Made by a program: the position numbers and the translations under genes. A stretch of 64,000 bases of DNA from Strigops habroptila (Eukaryota; Chordata; Aves; Psittaciformes; Psittacidae): assembly GCF_004027225.2 (NCBI RefSeq), contig NC_044302.2:38476949-38540948 (forward strand). The letters run 5' to 3'. The first letter of the stretch is position 1. Each line of letters begins with the position of its first letter. Shown here piece after piece: positions 1-9,641 of the stretch. The notes under the pieces were generated by a model. That model saw nothing but the letters and a program-made list of their open reading frames with translations, was not told the origin of the DNA and did not search any database.

Positions 1-594
1 TATAATAATACAATGCATTAAAATTGAGCCAATGTAGAACTATTTTTTGCTCGTTTAGATTACAAAGAAGTCCAGACCCTAGAATACTGATGTTAAATCT
101 GGATCATGACTGCTCTAACAACAGAGTAAATCTACTATAAAGCTAAGGCTGGGGTTCTTTTGGTTTTGTACCAAAAGTACTGTTTAAAGTAACGGACTTC
201 ATCTGGCCTTTCAATAAGCATTAGAACATCTGAGTTGTTTCATTCCCAAAAGAGTCTCAGGGATCCACTGTAAAATAACTAACCTTTGCCTCTTAATTAA
301 GCACTACAAAGAAAAGACCAATACAACCAAGGACAGTGTTGTTCCAAAGAGACAATTAGAGACAGCCATATTAAAGCAAATTCATGTGACTATACTTTCT
401 GTAGCCAAATAACTTAGACAATAATTCAGTGGTTTTTCTGAATTTAGAGAAATCCCCAAACTATCACCAAACTATCTGCATTTATTTCCAGTAAATAGAG
501 AAAATTGTAGGACTTTTACAGATGCACATTTTTGTCTTCCTTACACTTCCAGTCAGAATCTACATTCTCTGGGTTCCCTCTCTTCCTTCCTGAA

Positions 595-2330
595 AATGAG
601 ATGTGCGCAGGCCTGCAGGGCTACCATCTTACTGGCATCCCAGACATGTGGTGAGATGGCTCCTGTGACCGGAGTGTTGGAATGGAAGGCCACAGGCTCT
701 TTATGAAGGACAGGCTGGGGAGACGACGAGGGGATGTCACCCTCTATGTCAGTAACCAGCTGGAGTGCGCAGAGCTCTGCCTGGGGATGGACGAGGAGCC
801 AGCTGAGAGTTTATGGGTCAGGATTAAAGGGAGGGGACATTGCAGTGGGGTCTGCTACAGGTGACCCGACCAGGACGACTGAGCAGATGAGGCCCTCTAT
901 AGGCAGACAGGAGCAGCCTCACATTCACAAGCTTTGGCCTCATAGGGAAATTCAACCACTCCTGTATCTGTTGGAGGGACAACACAATAGGGCACAAGTG
1001 ATTCAAGAGGTTCCTGGAAGGCCTCGATGATAACGTCCTCCTTCAAGTGAGAATCCAATTGTGAGGAGAGGCACTGTGTAGCAACCTTGCTACCCTGGAG
1101 TTCAGGAGAACTGACTTTGGTCTCTTGAGGGATCTGCTTGGTACAGTACCAGGGGATACACCCCTGGAAAGCAAAGGGGCCCAAGAAAGCTTGTCAATAT
1201 TCAAAGATCACCTTCTCCAAACTCAAGAGCGATGCATGCTGACAAAGGGAAGTCAGGCAGGAATGTCAAGAGGCCTGTGTGGATGAACAAGGAGCTCCTG
1301 GACAAACTTCAGCATAAAAAAAGGAGGCCTACAGAGGGTAGAAACAAGGACAGGTAGGGTGGGAAGAATGCAGAGAAATAGTCAGAGCAGCCAGGAAAGT
1401 TAAAGCCCTGACAGAATTAAATCTGGCCAGGGACATCAAGGGCAACAAGAAAAGCTTCTGTAAGTATGTTGGTGATAAAACGAAGGCTAGAGAAAATGTA
1501 GGCCCTTTCCAGAAGGAAATGGGTGACATGGTCACCCAGGACATGGAGAATGCCAAGATACTCAATGACTTTTTCTCTTTGGTCTCCAAAAGAAGAGCTC
1601 CAGCCACACTGTCCAAGTCACAGAAGGCAAAAGCAGGGACTAGGTGAATGAAGAACTACCTGCTGTAGGAGAAGATCAGGTTCAAAATCATGTGAGGAAC
1701 CTGAAGGTGCACAAGTCTATGGACCAGAAGACAAGATGCATCCACAGGTCCCGAGGGAATTGGCAGATGTAGTTCCCAAGCCATTACCCATCATATTTGA
1801 GAAACTGTGGCAGTGTGGTGAAGTTTCTGCTGACTGGAAAAGGGGAAATTTAACACCCTTTTTTAAAAAGGAAAAAAAGAAAGACACAGGGTACAACAGG
1901 CCAATCAGTCTCACCTCAGTGCCTGGAAAGGTCATGGAGCAGACCCTCTTGGAAATCACGCCAAGGCACTTGGACAGTAAGGGTGTGACTGGTGACAGCC
2001 AACATGGCTTCACTAAGGGCAAATCATGCCTGACAAATGTGGTGGCCTTCTATGATGGAGCTACAGTGTTGGTGGATAAGGGAAGAGTGACTGATGTCAT
2101 CTACCTGGACTTGTGCAAAACATTCGACACTGTCCCACATGACATCCTTGTCTCTAAACTGGAGAGGCATGGATTTGATGGATGGACCACTCGGTAGATA
2201 AGGAGTTGGCTGGACTCAAGGAGTTGCAGTCAACAGCTCACTGTTCAAGTAGAGACCAGTGACGCTCCTCAAGGGTCAGTGCTGGGGCCAGTGCCGTGCT
2301 TTTTGAAATCTTTACAGCGGTGTTGGTAAA
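595..2330 (+). mobile_element. CR1 LINE, ORF2 fragment (endonuclease to reverse transcriptase), broken
   Basis: Translated pieces in order match the CR1 ORF2: an endonuclease-region segment around 605-870 (LYVSNQLECAELCLGMDEEP), then the linker (NKELLDKL-, [15 protein letters not shown] segments near 1,290-1,500). Reverse transcriptase blocks follow at 1,736-2,197 ([35 protein letters not shown]). Stops and frameshifts separate the blocks and the copy ends before the FADD active-site region, so it is dead. It lies inside the CSNK1G3 intron, antisense to the gene. Confidence 0.92.
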
Positions 2331-2922
2331 CCATGTAGAGGAGCATGACCTCATGTAATAACTCCACTTCAGTTCATACTCAGATCAGTGGTTCTTGACC
2401 TGATTATTCTGCGGGCATTTCTTGGGTGACAAATAACTCATCATCAAGATCTCTGAGGTCTAACAAAGACTGAACACTACGAATGGGAGCTCTTAAAACT
2501 TTCATAGCCTCTCCTTTACGTGGAGTTTGTTTTTTCTGTATGTTTGTGACTTCCCTCTAAAAACGTAGTATTTTTTTAATTTCTGCAGTAGGATGTAGAG
2601 AACGCCATCAAAACTTGAACAAAATTGCCAAGGTCTGCTCTTCTGAGGAGTATATAGAAGGTGATAGAGTTACTGAACTTTGTGTAGACAATAGATTCAG
2701 TAATCTTTTGTTCCAGAAATGGACTTCTAATCAAGGATTTCTGGTTGTTTTGTGCCAAGCTGGAAAACTGTATCTGAAATCATGTTGTCTATGTGAAAAA
2801 TAATGTGGCTTTATTCAGATCACTGTTTGAAGGAAATACAAATATTCTGCAGCCCTTAGCATGTGACTGGTCTCCTTGCTTCTATAAGGTAATTTCTCTC
2901 AGGGACAAAATTTCTCCACACT

Positions 2923-3575
2923 TCATAGAATCATAGAATGATTTGGGTTAGAATGGACCTTAAAAGATCATCTAGTTCCAACCCCTCTGCTATGGGCAGG
3001 GTTTCTCAAAGCCCCATCCAGCCTGGACTTGAACACTTGCAGGGATGGGGCAGCCACAGCTTCTCAGGGCAACCTGTGCTAGTGCTTCACCACCCTCACA
3101 GTAAAGAACTTCTAAGTTCTAATCTAAATTTCGCCTCTGTCATCTTAAAGCCATTTCCCCATGTCCTATCACTACATGCTCTTGTAAAAAGTCCCTCTGC
3201 AGCTTTCATGCAGATACCCTTCAGCTACTGAAAGGCCACAGTAAGGTATCCCCAGAGCCTTCTCTTCTTCAGGCTGAACAAGCCCAGCTCTCTCAGCCTG
3301 TCTTCACAGGAGAGGTGCTCCAGCCCTCTGGTCATCTTCGTGGCCCTACTCTGGACTCCCTCTAACAGGTCCACATCCCTCTTCTGTTGGCCACCCCACA
3401 GCTGAATGCAGGATCTCACGAGAGTGGCGTAGAGGGGCAGGATCACTTCCCTTGACCTGCTGCCCATACTCCTTTTGATGCAGCCCAGCACACGGGTGGT
3501 TTCTGGGCTGCGAGCGCACACTGAAGCCAGCTCATGTTGAGTTTCTCATCAGCCAACACCCCGAGTCTTTCTTCT
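2923..3575 (-). mobile_element. CR1 LINE 3' end, minus orientation
   Basis: The plus strand begins with tcatagaatcatagaatg, the reverse complement of the CR1 tail. It continues as the antisense of the ORF2 C-terminus (ARSPETTRVLGCIKRS, RELGLFSLKKRRLWG) and the 3' UTR. It is sense with CSNK1G3 transcription. Its 3' 480 nt form an inverted repeat with 63,119-63,600. All base substitutions between the two copies are of one type, as described in the findings. Confidence 0.95.
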
Positions 3576-4024
3576 GGGTATACTGCTGAAAGCAAAAATA
3601 GCTGTCAGCTCTGAAGTAGCCAGTATCTAACACAATCAACTTTTGGAGGCTACTGGTCACGGATTGCGGAAAATGAGTATCAGATGGTCTGATACTGAGT
3701 TTGGCCTCCCCCTTACATCCTGAAATTGCAGGAGAAGAGCAAACTGCGTAATTGTTTCTCAGCTGCTCCATGGCATATAAATCCACTTACTAAGCTTAGC
3801 CAAGCAAGCTGCATTCCAGGAAGCTCTCAGCTGCTTTTCACAAGACCTGGTTAAACTTTACATATTGAATGCATTTCTTTGACAAAAATATTGTTGAAAT
3901 TTTAGTATTCCTTATGTGTAAAATATACACCAGTGCTTCCTACACTTAGCAGAAGCTCTCTCAAATACCTGTTACTTTAATTAGTTCTATAGTTTCCAAA
4001 GAAGTAACTCTACAAAACTGAACA

Positions 4025-4087
4025 CAAAAAAAAAAAAAAAAAACCCAAAAAAAAAACAAGACACCAAAAAAAAAAATAAATAAACAA
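4025..4087. repeat. A-rich low-complexity tract
   Basis: Several A runs interrupted by C and G (caaaa..., aaataaataaac) directly before the CR1 copy at 4,095. Simple repeat with no further signal. Confidence 0.85.
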
Positions 4088-4094
4088 CCCAGCA

Positions 4095-4465
4095 TTGCTT
4101 ATTCTGGCTAAAAGAAGACTCAGAGGACACCTTACCGCTCTCTATAGCTACCTGAAAGGAGATGGAGTGAGGTGGGTGTTGGTCTCTTCCTCAAGTAACA
4201 AGTGATAGGACAAGACAAAATGGTTTCAAGTTGGGCCACTGGAGGTTTAGAATGAATATTAGGAAAAAATTCTTCACCAAAAGGGTTGGCAAGCATTGGC
4301 ACAGACTGCCCAGGGAAGCGGTGGAGTCACCATCCCTGGAGATATTTGAAAGATGTGTGGATGTGGCACTGAAGAACATGGTTTAATGGTGGACTTGGCA
4401 GTGCTAGGGTAACAGGTGGGCAGTTAGCAGTTGGTATTTTCCAACCCAAACAATTCTATGTTTCT
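4095..4465 (+). mobile_element. CR1 LINE 3' end, plus orientation (older subfamily)
   Basis: Shows degraded CR1 ORF2 C-terminal sequence (agaagactcagaggacacc; ttcttcaccaaaagggttgg; cccagggaagcggtggagtc; ccatccctggagatatttg) and a terminal ccaacccaaacaattctatg. The TPGDI-like ending differs from the other copies here, so it is an older or different CR1 subfamily. It is antisense to CSNK1G3. Confidence 0.88.
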
Positions 4466-4865
4466 TCACAGAATGTTAACATCAATTCATCAGCTACAGC
4501 TGCTAACCACAAACTGCCACAATCTGACTTTATTGATAAAGCACCTTATTACTATCTAGAAAACGTGAATGGTTTCTCATTTGCCATATTAATACAAAAT
4601 ACCTTTGAGAGCAACCTAATTAGTGATTACCATGCAGTGATAAGCAATTTGCTTACACAAATTCAAAGGTGTCAAACCTGTTATCACTAGAAAACTATAT
4701 ATAGCTGGAATAAACAAAGCTAAACAAAGACTGCTTTGAGTGCTCACACATTATTATTCAATAACTTATTTCTCTCTATATATCCTGTCATTTCTTTAGT
4801 GCATCATATTTACAACACTAGCAAAACTTTTAACTACTCTGACAAAGCCTCATTAACAGTATAAA

Positions 4866-4921
4866 CATTACAACCACCAAGAAAACCAAGAAATCAGCAT
4901 AAAATATAAACTACTTTTATT
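4866..4921 (-). promoter_or_regulatory. Intronic polyadenylation signal: AATAAA plus GU-rich downstream element
   Basis: Minus-strand AATAAA at 4,916-4,921 overlaps the stop codon of the candidate terminal exon. About 20-50 nt further downstream (4,895 to 4,866) the transcript would read TTTCTTGGTTTTCTTGGTGG then TTG, a classic U/GU-rich element. The spacing is right for cleavage near 4,895-4,905. AATAAA alone is common in AT-rich introns; the combination with the GU-rich element is what makes this one notable. Confidence 0.5.
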
Positions 4922-5116
4922 CCACTACATGGTGCATTTCAAATGGATCAAAAAACAGGCAAGGTAGAACTGAAAACTTATGTTCTTGCAATCTCTTCAC
5001 TTTGGTATCTTTAATAAGCACATCTACCTGCCGCCCACCCAATCTGCCTTGGTATGGTTCTAATGTGAAGACGTTATGATACAGAAAGATACACGTCATC
5101 TTTCTTTTATGGATAT
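4917..5116 (-). CDS. Candidate alternative terminal exon of CSNK1G3 (66 codons plus stop)
   Basis: Seen: 229 nt downstream of the 5,346 donor is a good acceptor (attatttttgtcag). Joining 5,346 to 5,116 keeps the kinase frame (G plus AT = Asp) and opens 66 codons beginning DIHKRKMTCIFLYHNVF, containing GRLGGRQVDVLIKDTKVK, and ending FEMHHVVE before TAA. The TAA lies inside an AATAAA, with a GU-rich stretch after it. Inference: an intronic-polyadenylation isoform of about 290 residues that keeps the N-lobe, catalytic loop and DFG but loses the rest of the C-lobe and the lipidated tail. It would probably be inactive and not membrane-anchored. The tail matches no family I recognise. A chance open frame is the alternative. 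Confidence 0.42.
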
Positions 5117-5345
5117 CTGACAAAAATAATTATTGCTTGCTGAGACATGACCATGATGATTAGAGACTCAGAACACTGTATTTCCATAAACAGTATTTCT
5201 GCAAGGACAAACTGTAATTTTGCACACTACACAAAACTTGCAGTTATTATGACAAGAGACTGAGAAAAATTACAACTTGAAAACAAGATGATTTCTGACA
5301 AATGACAGCTGTTGAATTCTTTCTGCACTTAAAAAGCACACATAC

Positions 5346-5580
5346 CTTTTCCTAAATGCGTATTTATACTCATGTATCTAGCTGTTCCTGTAAGGCTCTT
5401 GTGTTCTCGATATGGTATGTGCTTCTTTGTTTCTGGATCTATATACTCCTTTGCCAAACCAAAATCTATAATATGAATGATTTGCTGTGTTTTGTCTCCA
5501 GGTCGTCCTATTAAGAAGTTCTCAGGTTTTACATCTCTGTATATCAAGTTCTTTGAATGGACATATTCCATACGAGAAAT
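5346..5580 (-). CDS. CSNK1G3: CSNK1G3 coding exon, 235 nt (residues 147-224; catalytic and activation loops)
   Basis: Starts [14 protein letters not shown] and carries the catalytic loop RDVKPEN (catalytic D162, K164, N167). The magnesium-binding D185-F-G follows. The CK1-specific activation segment ends [17 protein letters not shown]1 kinases have SIN in place of the usual APE motif. The acceptor is ttattaaag before ATTTCT, and the donor is GGAAAAG followed by gtatgtg, in phase 1. The next canonical exon (EQSRRDDLEAL in the family) is not in the window. Asp for Asn in GRPGDK and Ile for Val in QQIIH are conservative differences from the human protein as I recall it. Confidence 0.95.
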
Positions 5581-6898
5581 CTTTAATAAAAGAAAGAAAC
5601 GACAGTTTAGTTTAAGCTTCTGGCTGCCACATTAAATTGTGGTAGAAGCTAAATAACTTACACAGACGTTATATTTAGAGGAAATCACCCTTCACATCAC
5701 CTGAAAACCTAAGAGCTATTGCTCTTAACAAGGTGTCTCCCGCTTAAAGTCAATGAAAATTGTGCACATTCTTTAAGAAGATACAGCACATGGCATACTG
5801 GAAACTTTCACACTGGACATTAGAAACGATCAGTATATAACAGAAGCTATCTTCTTTTAGAAGAGCTGGCACCAAGCATGTTTTGCGCACATTAAAACTG
5901 AAACCAAAAGCTATGCCATAAAGTAGTGAGCAGCAAAGTTCCATTTGGATTTCTTACATATTAAAGGTATAAACAAGAGAAGCACTGAAAGGTCACCACT
6001 ATGCATATAACCTCAATTCTAGCTGGATCGCTTTCTATCAAAATTTATATATTCAGGAAGGAACAGCAAGAATTGAATAAAGATGATCTGTGATAATTTG
6101 AGCATTTTAAAAAATTAACTTCACCATTCTGGCTGTAAATAAGCTGAATGTGTCTACAGGTCTATACTTGCAGGCCCGTTATACCATTACATTCATGTTT
6201 TAAACAGCTATTTTTACCCTGCATGGGTAAAAATATCACTACCTATTTAGGGAAGTGGACGTTCAGTATCATTAACTTTTCATAAGAACTTACTTAAAAC
6301 ATATTGTATCAAAGTAAACAATGCAAGCCTTATTTCCCTTTTTTCTCTCTTTCCACTTCCACCTATCCTCAGATGGAAACCAAATCAGAAAACCTTAAAA
6401 AAAAAATAAAAAATTCTTTGTTGAATAATTCTATGCTATTTTAGTATTTCTGGATGGGTTTAGGCACTTGGTTTTTTGTTTGCTTGGTTTTTTTCTGAGA
6501 ATGACCAGGAAAAATATTTACGCTATTTAGGAGTCCCATCATCCAACTGCTTCTGTGAATTAAAATTATTTTTATTTCAGGAAGATTTGGGATTTTTTTT
6601 TTTCCTAATTGGGTATGCTAAGCTAAAATTCATTATTTCAGATTGTTATTATGAGAACTCAGAAGACACAATGAAACTACATTCATGCACTGGTGTTCTT
6701 GAAAAACTAGAACAAAGTAACTGAAAGTGACATAAGACAGTCTTCCTACTAAAACTGTATCACACGCTCTTTAGAAGCCACTAACACCAATTTTAAACGT
6801 GGGCAGTGCAAGTCTCTTAAATGAAATAAGCATTTAATCCATTGAAGACTGACTTAGTTATTCTAACGAACACTCAAATTAAGATCTATTCTACTTAC
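5581..6898 (-). other. CSNK1G3: CSNK1G3 intron between residues 146 and 147
   Basis: AT-rich intron of 1,318 nt in phase 0, with consensus ends (gtaagtag ... ttattaaag). No repeat or other gene recognised. Confidence 0.9.
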
Positions 6899-7047
6899 CA
6901 ACTGTATGGCTATCATAAGAACGGTTTTAAGAGAAAATGTCCTACCACACAAGTCAAATAAATCTTCCAGACTAGGTCCAAGTAGTTCTAGCACCATAGC
7001 ATTATATTTGCCACATGGGCCAAAATAGTAAACCTGAGGTATTCCAT
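6899..7047 (-). CDS. CSNK1G3: CSNK1G3 coding exon, 149 nt (residues 97-146)
   Basis: Reads [20 protein letters not shown] and onwards to MIAIQL. It encodes beta-4/beta-5, the hinge ([14 protein letters not shown]) and helices alpha-D/alpha-E. Acceptor attttacag and donor gtaagtag are consensus, with phase 1 in and 0 out. One oddity: codon 131 (6,944-6,946) is GGT, Gly, in the segment [10 protein letters not shown], where CK1-gamma proteins as I know them have Asp. The related CK1 delta/epsilon position is Ser, so the site tolerates change. Everything else in the exon matches gamma-3 closely. Confidence 0.94.
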
Positions 7048-9605
7048 CTGTAAAATGAAGATAGAAAGTAATTATAAGGGGTCAAATAAGATCAATGAAC
7101 ATACCAATAAAATTCCTACCCAATTTCAAGCTGATCTGAAGTTAAAAATACATTTTTCACACACAAGCAACAATAAAACCTCATAAAAACTATAGATAAA
7201 AGATAAAACACAAGTAATGAAAGTTGTACCAGTTTCATTAAATATTTTATGCGTATTACATGTTTGACTTGTGAAAGACTTACAAAATAAAAATCAGAGG
7301 TTGTTAGGTTTTGTAATTGTAAATTGAAACAGGATTTTAAAAAGGTATGAAGAGAGGCTTAAATAAGCTCCTTCCTAAAAAAAAATAGGCATTCAAATTT
7401 TTTGAATTAAGGCTACGACAAATGTACATTCAGGAATAAAACTGCCACATCTATAGAAATAATTTAAAAATAAAAAAAAAATTACTGAATCCTCAAGTTT
7501 AAGGAGCCATTAAGTCTGGACTTTATAGCTTTATATAAACACCTAGCTTAAGAAGCCAGGCAATCCCAAAGTTCAAAAGTATCAATATTCATAGCCTTAC
7601 GATCCAATTTCACTTTTGCCTTTTTGTACATATGGATTGTGTGATTATGTAATTCAAAATAACTTGATTTCATTGCCTCTATTGACCTTGCACTTCCTCA
7701 TATGCACAGGACCTCTTCCTCATCCAGCAGAATAAATTTTCTTCACTTAAAGCTAGTTACTTCAGATTTTTTTTTTTTTTTACTCTTCAGTATGCATGCC
7801 TGGGTCTCATTTACTCTAAATATTCAGTACTCTGAAATGTATTTTTCCTTTAATGTGAGCTTTTTTATGGTGTTCATTGTTACAATACTGTACTACACAG
7901 AACTACAAAATCTATTTTGAGATTACCCCCTAATGAAACACTGGATTTCGCTTTCCTTCTCTGTAGATCAGATGTAAGTTTAAAAATAAAACCATCCCTA
8001 ACTCCAGGCGGTTTTTGAAGTACATGAAGTCTCAGGTTTTTCATACCTTACTACAGTACTACTTACACTCAGGGCACAGATTTATAATTGTGTGTACAAT
8101 GGCTTTGGTTTAAACAAAAAAACAGAAAAACAAACAAAAAAAACCACTGCAAAAAAAAAAAAACCCTACTGTTTTAGCAAACTAAAAGCAAATTAATGCA
8201 GGGTTTTTGAAGCATTTTCACTACTCTCTTTTCCTAGAAGTGAGAATAACGAAAACATAACCCCTAAAAATCCTGCTTAACTGTTCAATTATCTGCAGAG
8301 TAGAGCTTCCATTCATTTTTAAAAAATGTATAATTATACCCATATCTATACTAACATACTTAACACACATAATCATACCCATTTCAGAAAGACTGCACAA
8401 GAGTAGCCTATTACTACTAACAAAAGAGCACAGACTACATTGCGTATCAGAACACGGTACAAGATAGTGTTCTTAATTTTAAAAATACATCCCTAATTAT
8501 AATACAATTATCCATAATGATAATGGATCAGAAAAGATATTTGTACACATAAGGGGATATCACAACTCTAGAATTCAAGTTTTCTGCCCTCACTTTCTGG
8601 CATGGCAGAATTACACATGGAAATGCGGACATATCTGCAGCAGCAAATTAAGTTATCCAACAGATGTACAGAAACTTCAGTGAAAAAAATTAAAAAAAAA
8701 CAAAAAACAAACAAATAAACCCCACCACAAACCACCTAAGTATATAAAGAGAAATAAAAGCACTGGGAATTTGGAGGGAAGTGTAATGGCCTGAGACATA
8801 TTCCGAGAATCTCTGTTCCTATATTTGCACGTTTAAAGATTACAAAATCCAGCATAGTGCTATATGTGGTTTTTGACTTGAACTGAACCAGTATACACAA
8901 AATCAAGCTTACACAAAACCAAAGCAGCATACACAGAAGGCCATACAATCTCCAGAAATTTAGCGCTTTATGGCTACTGAAACCATGATGATTCATGCAC
9001 TGTAAAACTCTAAACATGGAAGAAGACACTATGTAAGAAGTATGACTTCAGCACTGCTAAAATGCCCTGCTGGAGGCATGTACACAATACTTAGACTATA
9101 TTTCTTATTTACAAATTCAGGAATATGTTTGCAAAAAACAGAAAACAGCAATGTAACAGTAAGATTTTTCTAGTACAATACATCTAATACAACCAGTTAT
9201 TTAAATTACTAAAACAGAATTAAGCATGCATTTTTATTGTAAGTTTTATTAAATCAAATGTCCATCCAACATTCAGTGGTCTGTGAACCATACAAACAAG
9301 CCTCCTTCAAAATTACAGCTATCTATTACATTTCATACAAAAACCACTGATTAAGCTCTGAAATCTGTGTGTGATGTCACATTCAAAAATTAATACAAAT
9401 TTTTGTATTCTGCCAGACTTATTATGGCCAATGATTATTGTTTCTCAGAAATGTTAACATGCACCTATATAAGCTACATCTGAATTTAAGCAGCTACCAT
9501 TCTTACCAGATCCCTTGTACTTACTGTAGGGGAAAAAAGAATACTTTAAATATAAATTGAGAAAATCCTTTATATTTCCTTAAGCCAAATGCTAGAAAGC
9601 ACTGG

Positions 9606-9607
<2 letters not shown>

Positions 9608-9638
<31 letters not shown>
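9608..9638. repeat. Poly(A) tract, about 30 A
   Basis: Uninterrupted A run inside the CSNK1G3 intron; it is poly(U) in the gene's transcript. The flanks contain no recognisable retrocopy. Confidence 0.9.

Positions 9639-9641
<3 letters not shown>

Larger units (their letters stand above)
1..5345 (-). other. CSNK1G3: CSNK1G3 intron after the residue-224 exon (partial)
   Basis: Intron sequence running out of the window. It contains three CR1 pieces (595-2,330, 2,923-3,575, 4,095-4,465), an A-rich tract and the candidate alternative terminal exon. Nothing recognisable is seen in 1-594 or 2,331-2,922. Confidence 0.85.
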
